18,963 nucleotides of DNA, from positions 1 to 18,963 of the forward strand of contig JACZKN010000046.1 in the NCBI GenBank assembly GCA_014859985.1, in the 5' to 3' direction. This document shows, in pieces, positions 6,609 to 14,383 of this stretch (its first letter is position 1; every line of letters starts with the position of its first letter). The notes beneath the pieces were generated by a model. It searched no databases and had not been told where the DNA came from. It saw nothing but the letters and a program-made list of their open reading frames with translations. Source of the DNA: Candidatus Krumholzibacteriia bacterium (GTDB taxonomy: Bacteria; Krumholzibacteriota; Krumholzibacteriia; LZORAL124-64-63). Both the position numbers and the translations under genes were made by a program.

Positions 6609-7976
6609 TCAGAACACCGACGCGGGATCGACCTTGGAAATGCAGTACGCGTGCTTGCCGGACGGCAGCGGGTCGATGCGCTCCACGAGCTCGATCCGCC
6701 AGGTCATCCGGTCGCTGACGAACTTGGGGATCTGCTGCGCGAAGAACTCCTCGGTCCGCGGACCGTAGCCCTCGCCGGCCACCAGGCGCAGGACCAGTTC
6801 CTGCGGCACCTCCTGGACGATCTGGGCCTGGACGATGCCCGGGGCGTGGCCGGTCAGGTAGGTCGCCAGCGCCACGCCGGAGATCAACTGCCCTTCGGGC
6901 GTGACCAGGAAGTCCGTCTGGCGGCCCGCCGCCATGCCAATCCTGGCCAGGCCCCGGCCGCAGGGGCAGGCGCCCTGCACGGGCAGGCCCAGGTCCTCGT
7001 TGCGGTAGCGGATCAGGGGCAGGCCGAGGTTGGAGAGGTCGGTGACCAGGAAATGGCCGTACTCGCCCGGCTGCGCCGGGGCCCCGCCCTTCTGGATCTC
7101 CACCACCAGGTGCTCCGAGCACACGTGCATGCCCTGGCGCGCCTCGCATTCCGACGCGATCACGCTCGTCTCCCGCGAGCCGTAGCGGTCGAAGACCGGG
7201 GCGCCGAAGCAGGCCTCGATCACCCGGCGCTTCTCGTCCCCCAGCACCTCGGCGGAGGTGATGATGCCTGCCAGCGGCGGCAGGGGCGGCAGCCGTCGCT
7301 CCTGCAGGAACCGGGCGAACATGTAGATGCTGTTGGCGTAGGCCACCAGCACCCGCGGCCGGTACCGGGTCAGGGTCGCGTGGAAGCCCAGCATGCTCTC
7401 GACCGTGATGTTCGAGGAGTCGAGACCGATGTAGGGTTCAAAGAGCCTGCGGCGCAAACGGGTGCGCCAGCTCGGCTGGACGCGGAAGGCCGCGGGGTGT
7501 CCCCAGATGTAGGCGGTGCGGACGCCGAAGTCCCAGCCGGACCAGCGGTCGTGCCGGTAGGCCGACGCCATGCGGCTGAAGTAGCGGCGCCGATCCATGG
7601 CGAAGCGTAGAGGCTTGCCCGACGAACCCCCGGTGTGGTCCAGGATGATCTCGTTCTCGGGCGGGCTGGAGGAGATCATGTCGCGCCAGTGATGCTGGAT
7701 GTGCTCCCGGGTCAGCACCGGCAGCTTCACCAGGTCCGCGGTGGTCCGGACGGTGTCCGGATCCGCGCCATGCTCGGCCCAGAAGCGCCCGTAGTGGGGG
7801 TTGTGGCGCTTGATGTGATCCAGCAGTGCCCGCAGGCGCCGGTTCTGCAGTTCCGCGATGGCCTCGGGATCCAGCCATTGGCTCCGTTCCAGGCTGCCGA
7901 GTTCCGCGGGTATGCCGCTCTTCTCGTACAGGGCGTGGGCACGGAAGCCCGCGTAGGCGATGGTCTTGCCGATCAT
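6609..7976 (-). CDS. CapK/PaaK-type adenylate-forming enzyme 2
   Basis: 455 residues, a second and quite different member of the phenylacetate-CoA ligase/CapK family. It has DHTGGSSGKPL (113-123, ATP phosphate-binding loop), RYGSRE (264-269), YRNED (324-328), CPCGRG (337-342, the cysteine-containing loop typical of PaaK) and GRQTDF (351-356). It ends with LPSGK, lysine 441. All core catalytic motifs are therefore intact. ATG 7976 is preceded by GGGGGAG at 9-base spacing. The downstream GNAT starts 41 bases later in the same direction, so acid activation and acyl transfer may be coupled. Alternative roles include an aryl- or acyl-CoA ligase not linked to glycans. The enzyme family is confident; the substrate is unknown. 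Confidence 0.87.
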   Translation of the reverse strand: MIGKTIAYAGFRAHALYEKSGIPAELGSLERSQWLDPEAIAELQNRRLRALLDHIKRHNPHYGRFWAEHGADPDTVRTTADLVKLPVLTREHIQHHWRDMISSSPPENEIILDHTGGSSGKPLRFAMDRRRYFSRMASAYRHDRWSGWDFGVRTAYIWGHPAAFRVQPSWRTRLRRRLFEPYIGLDSSNITVESMLGFHATLTRYRPRVLVAYANSIYMFARFLQERRLPPLPPLAGIITSAEVLGDEKRRVIEACFGAPVFDRYGSRETSVIASECEARQGMHVCSEHLVVEIQKGGAPAQPGEYGHFLVTDLSNLGLPLIRYRNEDLGLPVQGACPCGRGLARIGMAAGRQTDFLVTPEGQLISGVALATYLTGHAPGIVQAQIVQEVPQELVLRLVAGEGYGPRTEEFFAQQIPKFVSDRMTWRIELVERIDPLPSGKHAYCISKVDPASVF

Positions 7977-8135
7977 GGCGTCGTACTCCCCCGTCGTTCC
8001 GCTGGCCGGACCGTTGGGCTGGCCGCCGCAGGCGGTCATGTTAAGTCCAGTGTTCCCGGTCGGCCACGACGGCGCGCCCGGGCGGCCGGCGTTTCTCTCG
8101 GCGCGCCGACGTCGATCGATCCCCTGGTTATCGCC

Positions 8136-8167
8136 CCGCGGAGGGAGGCATGAACCACAATCCGCGG
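8136..8167. repeat. Inverted repeat next to the femAB-like 1 stop
   Basis: CCGCGGA (8136-8142) and TCCGCGG (8161-8167) are perfect 7-base arms around an 18-base loop. They end directly against the femAB-like 1 stop codon (8168-8170). The pair could fold in the mRNA between femAB-like 1 and capK-like 2, as a weak terminator or processing hairpin. There is no T-tract, so I do not call it a terminator. Confidence 0.3.
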
Positions 8168-9319
8168 TCAGACGTCCGGCCCGCCGGACGGGTCCTCGGG
8201 CGGCGGCACGGTCCCGGCGATCACCTGGTCCAGGTCCAGGTGCCGGGCGGTCCCCCGCCGGCCCAGGGCCGCCTTGCCGGCCATCAGCGCGCGTCCGGCC
8301 AGGTTCGCCCCGCCGAAGGTGAAGTCGCACAGCGGCCGGCCCATGTTGGCCAGGCTGCTCTTGAACGGCGTGGCGAAGCCCACCAGGTCGTAGATGCGCG
8401 GCGGCGGCAGCGCGGCCAGGTCGCCGATCACTTCCTTGTGCAGGAAGACGCCCGGCATGGAGTGGGAGAACTCCTCGTCGTAGTCCGAGCGCAGGGCCAC
8501 CCAGTGGCTGCCGTCGCGGAGCAGGTACATGAAGGCGGCGGGGCGGCCGTCCAGGCGCAGCAGGTAGACGATCCACGCCCCCTGGCCGTCGGTACGCCGG
8601 CTGTAGTCCTGGTAGAAGGCGGCCACCTGCCCCACCGTGGCGATGTCCATCCCCTCGTCGCCCTTCCAGCTGCGGGAGCTGACCTCGATCAGTTCGGCGA
8701 AGTGGGGCTCCAGGGCGGCGTAGGTGTCCAGGCGCAGGACCTCCACCTGCCCGTGCCGGCCGATGCGGTTGACCGCGCCCCGGAAACGCTGGCGGATCTT
8801 GTTGGTGCGGGCCTGGTAGTAGGCGTCCCAGGAGTCGGGCAGCTCCTCGTAGGGGGACACCATGCCCGCCTCGGCCACGGCCGGGCCGCGCCGCCGCAGC
8901 TCGGCGGCGAAGCGGCGGGTGGTGACCGATTCCAGCTCCATGGCCTTGAGCTCGGCGACGTGCCAGTCGCCCAGGGCGTCGATGGCCCCGAGCAGCGGCC
9001 CGCACAGGTCGTCGTCCTCCACCAGGAGGGCGCTGCGCGGGGTGATGCCCGACTGCAGGAACTGCAGGACCCGCAGGGTCAGGCCGCGCTTGCGCTCGGG
9101 CACGACCTGCAGCGGCGCGGCGGCCGCCAGGCGCCCCTGCCGCGAGAGGGTGACGACCCGCAGGTCCGCCGCCGGCGCCAGGTGCTGCAGCCAGGTGGCG
9201 AACCACTCGTGGCGGTAGAAGCTGTTGCGGTGGGTCGCCCGGCCGACCAGGCCGTTCCAGTCCGCGGCTTCGGCCGCGAACCCGGCGGCGTCCCGGATCA
9301 CCTTGATTTCCAGGTCCAT
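8168..9319 (-). CDS. FemAB/CelD-type (Acetyltransf_6) acyltransferase 1
   Basis: 383 residues with the tandem-GNAT architecture of the FemAB-like/BioF2-like family (Acetyltransf_6). Homologues transfer amino-acyl or acyl groups to cell-wall or exopolysaccharide precursors. The N-terminal GNAT half contains NSFYRHEWFATWLQHL (32-47), the typical opening. The second half has NKIRQRFRGAVNRIG (173-187), the basic helix that begins the Acetyltransf_6 domain. After it come SRSWKGDEGMDI (215-226) and AAFMYLLRDGSHWVALRSDYDEEF. The usual C-terminal phrase G-D-E-x-Y-K-x-x-W, intact in femAB-like 2, is replaced by VGFATPFKSSLA (313-324). This may change or abolish acyl-CoA use. The start is ATG 9319, 64 bases after the femAB-like 2 stop, indicating an operon. 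The family is reasonably sure. Confidence 0.8.
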   Translation of the reverse strand: MDLEIKVIRDAAGFAAEAADWNGLVGRATHRNSFYRHEWFATWLQHLAPAADLRVVTLSRQGRLAAAAPLQVVPERKRGLTLRVLQFLQSGITPRSALLVEDDDLCGPLLGAIDALGDWHVAELKAMELESVTTRRFAAELRRRGPAVAEAGMVSPYEELPDSWDAYYQARTNKIRQRFRGAVNRIGRHGQVEVLRLDTYAALEPHFAELIEVSSRSWKGDEGMDIATVGQVAAFYQDYSRRTDGQGAWIVYLLRLDGRPAAFMYLLRDGSHWVALRSDYDEEFSHSMPGVFLHKEVIGDLAALPPPRIYDLVGFATPFKSSLANMGRPLCDFTFGGANLAGRALMAGKAALGRRGTARHLDLDQVIAGTVPPPEDPSGGPDV

Positions 9320-9383
9320 GCTCTCTTGATCCCTTCCCGCGCGACCACCGCCGGCCCTGCCGGACCACGCGTCCCGCACGGAC

Positions 9384-10526
9384 TCAGATGTCGAACCGGT
9401 CGCGGATCCTGCGCGGGATGAGGGCAACGAGGCGACCTTGGCCCAGCCGCGCGCGCAAAGGCTTGAGCCACCGCTGGTAGCCGTAGGCCAGCCGCGAACG
9501 CGGCGACCCGCTGTAGGCCAGGACCCAGCGGCAGCGGCGCGCGTCGCTGCACCAGTTCTCCTTGTAGCCTTCGTCCCCGGCCAGGAAATCGAACTCCTGG
9601 CATCCGTCGGCGATGGCGCCGCCGATCGCCTCGATGAGCGTGAGGTTGCCGACCCCGTAGGCCACGAGCGACCGGTCGAAGGCCGTCTGGTAGCTGAGGC
9701 GGCAGCCCAGGTGCTGGAACGACAGGTCGTAGGCCAGGAGGCGGTCCTGGGACCACAGGGCCGTGATGCGCCAGTCGTCCTGGCCGGCCAGGCGCCGCGC
9801 GAGGCTGCGCATGAACTCCAGGTTGGCCTCGTCGCCGAAGAAGGCGCGCTCCTGGGCGCCCCGCAACGAACGCTGGGTGTCCAACTCGGCCATGTGCCGC
9901 AGCAGCGGCTCGTCCAGCTGGCGGTGGACCCGCCAGGTCCCCTGGTGGTCCTCCGCCAGCCGGCGGGCGTGCCGGCGCAGCGCCTTGCGGGTCCGGCCGC
10001 CGCGGAACCGGGCCAGGTAGGCCTCCACGTCGGCGAACGGTCCAAGGTCGATATAGTAGGTGGACGCATCCGGCCGCACCAGGTGCTGCAGACCCGCCTC
10101 GGCCAGGGCCGCAGCCAGGGCCTCGGGCTGGTCCGAGGTGGCGCCGAAGACGCGCAGCGACAACACGTCCCAGCCGTCCCGGGTCAAGAGCCAGGCGGCA
10201 AACGCGCGGAACACCTTGTCCCGGCGGTCGGGGTCCAGGGCCACGTCCATCCGGTCGGCGTGCCGCGGGTGGCCGGTGAACTCGAGGACCTCGACCCCCA
10301 GGCGCCGGGATCGTTGCAGCAGGAACAGCGCCGCCAGCTGCCCGTCGTCCCACACCGCGACGGCGGACAGGCTGCGGCCCGCGCGGGCGCCCACGCTCTC
10401 GTGCCAGGCCAGGGTCCAGGCCGGCGTGGCGAAGATCTCGTGGGACCCGGAGCGCACGAGCAGGCCCAGCCAGGGGCCCTCGATCTCCGCCAGGCGCTCG
10501 GGCCTGTCGATCAATTCGACATGCAT
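9384..10526 (-). CDS. FemAB/CelD-type (Acetyltransf_6) acyltransferase 2
   Basis: 380 residues, same two-domain GNAT family as its downstream neighbour. The opening IFATPAWTLAWHESVG (31-46) is characteristic. The Acetyltransf_6 domain begins with RTRKALRRHARRLAED (178-193) and closes with FDFLAGDEGYKENWCSD (312-328), the conserved motif of active members. The C-terminal tail (KPLRARLGQGRLVALIPRRIRDRF) is basic and may touch membrane phospholipid. The start is ATG 10526, with only a distant GGAG upstream. It appears to be the first gene of the minus-strand operon femAB-like 2, femAB-like 1, capK-like 2, GNAT. Relatives are common in exopolysaccharide loci, including those linked to PEP-CTERM/exosortase systems, where the substrate is mostly unproven. 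The substrate here is unknown. Confidence 0.83.
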   Translation of the reverse strand: MHVELIDRPERLAEIEGPWLGLLVRSGSHEIFATPAWTLAWHESVGARAGRSLSAVAVWDDGQLAALFLLQRSRRLGVEVLEFTGHPRHADRMDVALDPDRRDKVFRAFAAWLLTRDGWDVLSLRVFGATSDQPEALAAALAEAGLQHLVRPDASTYYIDLGPFADVEAYLARFRGGRTRKALRRHARRLAEDHQGTWRVHRQLDEPLLRHMAELDTQRSLRGAQERAFFGDEANLEFMRSLARRLAGQDDWRITALWSQDRLLAYDLSFQHLGCRLSYQTAFDRSLVAYGVGNLTLIEAIGGAIADGCQEFDFLAGDEGYKENWCSDARRCRWVLAYSGSPRSRLAYGYQRWLKPLRARLGQGRLVALIPRRIRDRFDI

Positions 10527-10625
10527 GGGGAACTCGGCTCCGCTTTCGCTGGACCTACGGGATGGGCCGGGCGGCCGCGCCGCGCCGGATCCGGGTTCGG
10601 GTCGGCACGAGCGGGTACACGGTAC

Positions 10626-10631
10626 ATCATA
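10626..10631 (-). promoter_or_regulatory. Candidate -10 box for the femAB-like operon
   Basis: On the minus strand TATGAT (5 of 6 to TATAAT) stands 100 bases before the femAB-like 2 start, in an otherwise very GC-rich 217-base divergent spacer. It is the only AT-rich patch there. No good -35 box is seen at the expected distance. Confidence 0.25.
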
Positions 10632-10743
10632 AAGCCAGATTCTGCACCAGGATCCTCGGGCTGCCGGGGGCACCCCGGGACCAGGGGGTAGCCGGCGCCC
10701 AGACCGCGGCGCCGTCCCGGATACCCTTGACCGGTGCCCCTCG

Positions 10744-12588
10744 ATGCCCCACGGTCTGCCCATGTGGCACCGCCTGCGCACCTGGCTCGACCGGCGCTTC
10801 GACCGCCCCGGTCCCCGCTTCGTGATCCACGACGGGTACGGGGAGTCGGTGCCCGTGGGTCCCTACGACCCGGAGCGGCCCCTGCGCATCGTCTCGTACC
10901 TGCAGCGGCGGCACCTGCTGCGCCGGCGGATGCTGCGCCGGCCCCGGCCGGCGTCCCTGCGGCGCCTGGCCCTGGTCCACGACCCCGCCTACCTGCACGC
11001 CCTCGAGGACGAGGGTGCGGTGACCTCGATCCTGGGCGCGACGGTCGACGGCGAGACCCAGGACCGTTTCCTGGCGGTGCAGCGCCTGATGTGCGGCGGC
11101 ACCCTGCGCGCCACCCAGCTGGCCCTGTCGACCCGCTGCCCGGCCGTGAACCTGGGCGGCGGTTTCCACCACGCCTACCGGGACCGGGGCAGCGGCTTCT
11201 GCGCCTTCAACGACGTGGCGGTCGCCATCGCGTCGCTGCGGCGGCGCGGCTTCGCCGAGCCCATCCTCGTGGTGGACCTGGACCTGCACGACGGCGACGG
11301 CACCCGCGCCATCTTCGCCGACGACCCCACGGTGCACACGTTCTCCATCCACAACCGGGACCTGGGCACGACCGAGGCCGTGGCGTCCACCAGCGTCGCC
11401 CTGGGCGCGGGCGTCGGGGACGCGGCCTACCTGGCGGCGGTGCGCGACCGGCTGCCGCCGGTGGTGGCGGCGTTCCGGCCCGGGCTGGTGTTCTACCTGG
11501 CCGGCGCCGATCCCTGCCAGGACGACTCCCTGGGCAACTGGCGGGTGACCCTGGACGGCCTGCTGGCCCGCGACCGTTTCGTGCTGGACCTGGCGCGGCG
11601 GGAGCCCGCCTGTCCGATCGTGGTGCTGCTGGCCGGCGGCTACGGGCCGCGGGCCTGGCGCCACGGGGCCGCCCTCGGCTCGTGGCTGATCAGCGGCAGC
11701 ACCACCCTGGAGGTTCCGCTGGATTCCGAGCTGCCCCTGCACTTCTACCGCAAGCTGGCCCGGCTGCTGCGGGATCCGCGCCGCGGGCGCAGGCGCCGCC
11801 GGGAGGCCCGGCAGGACGACTGGGGGCTGACCCCCGAGGAGGTGGCCGGCACCGTCACCGGCCAGGAGACGCGCTTTTTGGGCCGCTACTCCCGCCACGG
11901 CATCGAGCTGGCCTTCGAGGAGTCGGGCCTGCTGGAACGCCTGCGCGGGCGGGGCTACCGCGAGCTGCGCCTGGATGTCGACCTGGGCGATCCTTTGGGA
12001 CACCTCCTGCGCATCGTCAGCGAGGACGACGGCGCGCCGCGGGTGCTCTTCGAGGTGCGCCTGCGCATCGACCGCGCCGTGCTGCCGGGCCTCGTGATGC
12101 TGACGGTGGAGTGGCTGCTGATCCAGGATGCGGGCGCCCGCTACGCCCTGAACCGGCCCCTGCTGCCGGGGCAGCGGCACCCGGGGATGGGCCTGCTGCG
12201 GGATACGGCCGCGGTGCTGGTTGTCGTCTGCGAACGGCTCGAGCTGGACGGCATCGCCTTCATCCCCAGCCACTACCACCTGGCCCGCCTGGCCCGCCCC
12301 ATCGGCCGCTTCGCCGATCCGCAGCAGGAAGGCCGCTACCAGGCCCTGGCCCGCGCCGTCGGCCACCTGCGCCTGGAGGAGGCTTCGGCCGCGGTGCACG
12401 GCGGACAGCTGGTGGACGCGGACACGGGCGGTCAGCTGGAGTGGGAACCGGCGGTGATGGTCCTGCCGGTGAGCGGGGAGCTCAAGCGCCGGCTGCAGGA
12501 CCCCGCGCGGAAGGAGGAGGAAGCACGGGCCGCCGGACGGCTGCGGCCGCGCCTCCGGGATTCCGGCGCCGCCCCCGAGGAGGCGTAG
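10744..12588 (+). CDS. Histone-deacetylase-fold amidohydrolase with extra C-terminal domain
   Basis: 614 residues. Residues 25-325 are an arginase/HDAC-fold zinc deacetylase. They show the catalytic pair GGGFHHA (His142, His143), the zinc ligands in DLDLHDGDGT (Asp180, His182), the third zinc ligand in AGADPCQDDSLG (Asp256) and the transition-state tyrosine in AGGYG (Tyr300). All active-site residues are present. The second histidine of the usual LHHG is Asp183, as in divergent (class IV-like) members. Bacterial relatives act on acetylated polyamines, small molecules or protein lysines. After a basic linker (343-355, RRGRRRRREAR) comes a domain at about 373-585 with LPGQRHPGMG (474-483) and FIPSHYHLAR (506-515). 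I do not recognise it. The start is ATG 10744; ATG 10762 is possible, and neither has a clear ribosome site. It is divergent from the acyltransferase operon. Confidence 0.88.
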   Translation: MPHGLPMWHRLRTWLDRRFDRPGPRFVIHDGYGESVPVGPYDPERPLRIVSYLQRRHLLRRRMLRRPRPASLRRLALVHDPAYLHALEDEGAVTSILGATVDGETQDRFLAVQRLMCGGTLRATQLALSTRCPAVNLGGGFHHAYRDRGSGFCAFNDVAVAIASLRRRGFAEPILVVDLDLHDGDGTRAIFADDPTVHTFSIHNRDLGTTEAVASTSVALGAGVGDAAYLAAVRDRLPPVVAAFRPGLVFYLAGADPCQDDSLGNWRVTLDGLLARDRFVLDLARREPACPIVVLLAGGYGPRAWRHGAALGSWLISGSTTLEVPLDSELPLHFYRKLARLLRDPRRGRRRRREARQDDWGLTPEEVAGTVTGQETRFLGRYSRHGIELAFEESGLLERLRGRGYRELRLDVDLGDPLGHLLRIVSEDDGAPRVLFEVRLRIDRAVLPGLVMLTVEWLLIQDAGARYALNRPLLPGQRHPGMGLLRDTAAVLVVVCERLELDGIAFIPSHYHLARLARPIGRFADPQQEGRYQALARAVGHLRLEEASAAVHGGQLVDADTGGQLEWEPAVMVLPVSGELKRRLQDPARKEEEARAAGRLRPRLRDSGAAPEEA

Positions 12589-12607
12589 GGACGGCGCCGG
12601 CGCGAAC

Positions 12608-13168
12608 CTAGGCCATCAGGGCACGGGTCAGCGAGATCCCGACGCCCACGAACACCGCCGCCGCCGCACGGCGGGCCGGCGAGTCCAGGAAGTCCCGGGC
12701 CGAGCCCAGGGCCCGGTTGACGGGGTGCTCCTTGGCCAGGTCGATGATCACCGGGGGGCGCTCCTGCTGGTACCAGACCAGGCCGGCCTTCAGGCGCGGA
12801 TCCTCCGGCGCGAGGTTCTGCGCCTTCATGAGGAAGCCGTAGCCCTCCTCCAGGCGCGACGCCCGCATGTGGATGAAGCCCAGGGCCAGGTAGCCGGCCG
12901 GGCCACGTTTGGCGATGCGCACGGCCATCTGGGCCAGCTTCTCGGCGGTGACGAACCGCCCCCCCGACTCGGCCACGCAGATGGCCAGGCCGGCCAGGGC
13001 CTCGGCGTCCTTGCCGTTCTCGGCGACCAGCTTGCGGAACCGCTTCTCCGCCTCGTCCGTCTCGCCCTCGAAAAGCAGGCGCCAGGCCGACCGCACACCC
13101 GGGCTGACGTCCATCCGGCTGACGAATTGCCCGCCGCCGATGTTCAGGAGCTCGCGAATCTCACTCAT
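12608..13168 (-). CDS. Small TPR protein with hydrophobic C-terminal tail
   Basis: 186 residues. Helical repeats of TPR type run from about residue 28 to 135: AWRLLFEGETDEAEKRFRKL, then EALAGLAICVAESGGRFVTAEKLAQ, then GYLALGFIHMRASRLEEGYGFL, ending with APEDPRLKAGL. The spacing of Ala, Gly and Leu fits TPRs. The last 20 residues (RRAAAAVFVGVGISLTRAL) are hydrophobic after two arginines and could anchor the protein by its tail, which would place the TPRs in the cytoplasm. ATG 13168 follows GGAGAGG at 7-base spacing. It is convergent with the HDAC gene (19-base gap) and divergent from the CBM48 gene. A scaffold role is likely; the partner is unknown. Confidence 0.75.
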   Translation of the reverse strand: MSEIRELLNIGGGQFVSRMDVSPGVRSAWRLLFEGETDEAEKRFRKLVAENGKDAEALAGLAICVAESGGRFVTAEKLAQMAVRIAKRGPAGYLALGFIHMRASRLEEGYGFLMKAQNLAPEDPRLKAGLVWYQQERPPVIIDLAKEHPVNRALGSARDFLDSPARRAAAAVFVGVGISLTRALMA

Positions 13169-13403
13169 GGCTCTGCCTCTCCGTGCATTTTTCCCGTCGC
13201 GACTTGCAGTTTGTCATGGCCTGCGCGCTTCGGGATTCCCGTCGTTTCCCATCCGTCCGTGGTCCGGGATCCTGACTGAAGACTTGCAGGGGGCGGGCCC
13301 CGATGCGAATATCCGGTCAACGGGTGGCGAGGCAGCGGTTCCGGCCTATCCTTGGGTGCAAACCAGGCGGAACATCGTCAACCCAAGGCAAAGGGAGGGA
13401 GCC

Positions 13404-13712
13404 ATGAGCCTCCAGAAGCGCTACGTGAAGACCCGCGGGATCAGCAAGGTCACGTTCCGGCTGCCGGCCGAGGCCGCCCAGGCCGCCGCCCAGGTCGCCC
13501 TCGTGGGGGACTTCAACGACTGGAACCCCGACGCGACACCCATGACCCGGCTCAGGAACGGCGAGTACAAGATCACCCTCGACCTGGAGCCCGGCCGGGA
13601 GTACGGCTACCGCTTCCTGATCGACGGCCGGATCTGGGAGAACGACCTCGAGGCGGACAAGTACGCCCCCAGCGGCTTCGCCGACGCGGAGAACTCGGTC
13701 GTCGTCGTCTGA
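13404..13712 (+). CDS. Stand-alone CBM48 (AMPK-type glycogen-binding) protein
   Basis: 102 residues, essentially one immunoglobulin-like E-set/CBM48 domain. The signature VALVGDFNDWNP (31-42) contains the carbohydrate-stacking tryptophan. NGEYKITLDLEPGREYGYRFLIDG (52-75) is the typical strand pair, and the end matches the family's D-PYA-x-N-x-V close. Usually this domain is fused to branching enzymes, isoamylases or AMPK beta subunits; here no enzyme follows. AAGGGAGGGAGCC upstream of ATG 13404 is an excellent ribosome site, suggesting high expression. It is 23 bases before gntR and probably cotranscribed. Likely a small glycan-binding or regulatory protein; it has no signal peptide. Confidence 0.85.
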   Translation: MSLQKRYVKTRGISKVTFRLPAEAAQAAAQVALVGDFNDWNPDATPMTRLRNGEYKITLDLEPGREYGYRFLIDGRIWENDLEADKYAPSGFADAENSVVVV

Positions 13713-13735
13713 ACGGCAGCGAGGCGCCACCCATC

Positions 13736-14383
13736 ATGTTCGAACGCAAACCCTTGCGCGCCCAGGTGCAACGCGAGATACGCGAACGGATCGTCGACGG
13801 GCGCCTGCCCGCCGGCGCGAGCCTCAACGAGCTCCGTTTGGCCGGCGAACTGGGGATCAGCCGCACGCCGCTGCGGGAGGCCATGCTGGGCCTGGAGGCC
13901 GGCGGCTTCCTGACCAGCGCCATGGGCCGGGGCTTCCTGGTCCCGCCCATGGAGGCGACCGGGTTCCGGGACCTGGCGGCGATCCTGGCCCGGCTCGAGC
14001 CGCTGGCGCTGGAGCTGTCGCCCGACCTGTCGGGCGGCCGGGTCATGGAGCTGCAGAACCTGCTGCAGCGGGCCAAGTTGACCCTTGGCCAGCCGGGCCC
14101 CCGGGCAGCCGCGGCCGCGGCGGGGCTGCTGCCGGGCTGCGCGTCGCTGCTGCTGGCGGCCTGCCCCAACCGGACCCTGGCCACGGACGTCCTGCGGCTG
14201 GAGGCCCTGGGCGCCCGCTACTGGCACGCCGCCGTGGCCGCGGGCTTCGACCCCGGCACGCTGCTGGCTTATGCGGAACGATTGTATGCCGAAATCCAGG
14301 GGCGCCGGCGCCACGCCGCGGCGACCCTGATCGCCCAGAACCTGTTCGTCCTGGTGGACCAGGCGGCGGCGGTCCTGCCCTGA
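13736..14383 (+). CDS. GntR-family transcriptional regulator, FadR/FCD-like with degenerate effector domain
   Basis: 215 residues. Residues 5-70 are a clear GntR winged helix: PLRAQVQREIRERIVDGRLP, then ASLNELRLAGELGISRTPLREA, with the wing GFLTSAMGRGFLV. The remaining ~140 residues are mostly helical and placed like an FCD ligand-binding domain. The usual metal ligands (Asp and His in D-x-x-F-H, then two later His) are not seen. The corresponding phrase is GLLPGCASLLLAACPN, and the last helices read ERLYAEIQGRRRHAA...QNLF. It may bind its ligand without metal, or act as a constitutive binder. The TGA overlaps the next start (TGATG). It may control its own CBM48-gntR-unknown operon; no clear operator was found. 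Confidence 0.85.
   Translation: MFERKPLRAQVQREIRERIVDGRLPAGASLNELRLAGELGISRTPLREAMLGLEAGGFLTSAMGRGFLVPPMEATGFRDLAAILARLEPLALELSPDLSGGRVMELQNLLQRAKLTLGQPGPRAAAAAAGLLPGCASLLLAACPNRTLATDVLRLEALGARYWHAAVAAGFDPGTLLAYAERLYAEIQGRRRHAAATLIAQNLFVLVDQAAAVLP

Noticed and set aside
7977..9368. Open frame continuous with capK-like 2 toward 9368, suggesting a large fusion protein
   Set aside because: Upstream of ATG 7976 the frame becomes Arg/Gly/Pro-rich and is the out-of-frame shadow of femAB-like 1. A strong ribosome site marks the true start at 7976.
10627..12399. Minus-strand open frame opposite the HDAC gene
   Set aside because: Repeated Gln/His/Val/Gly composition with no motifs; shadow of the HDAC coding strand.
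12589..12607. GCGCCGGCGC palindrome between HDAC and TPR genes
   Set aside because: Self-complementary GC run without loop or T-tract; common by chance at this GC content.
13284..13313. TTGCAG ... AATATC as a promoter for the CBM48 operon
   Set aside because: The -10 match is poor at 17-18 base spacing, so it is not reported as a feature.
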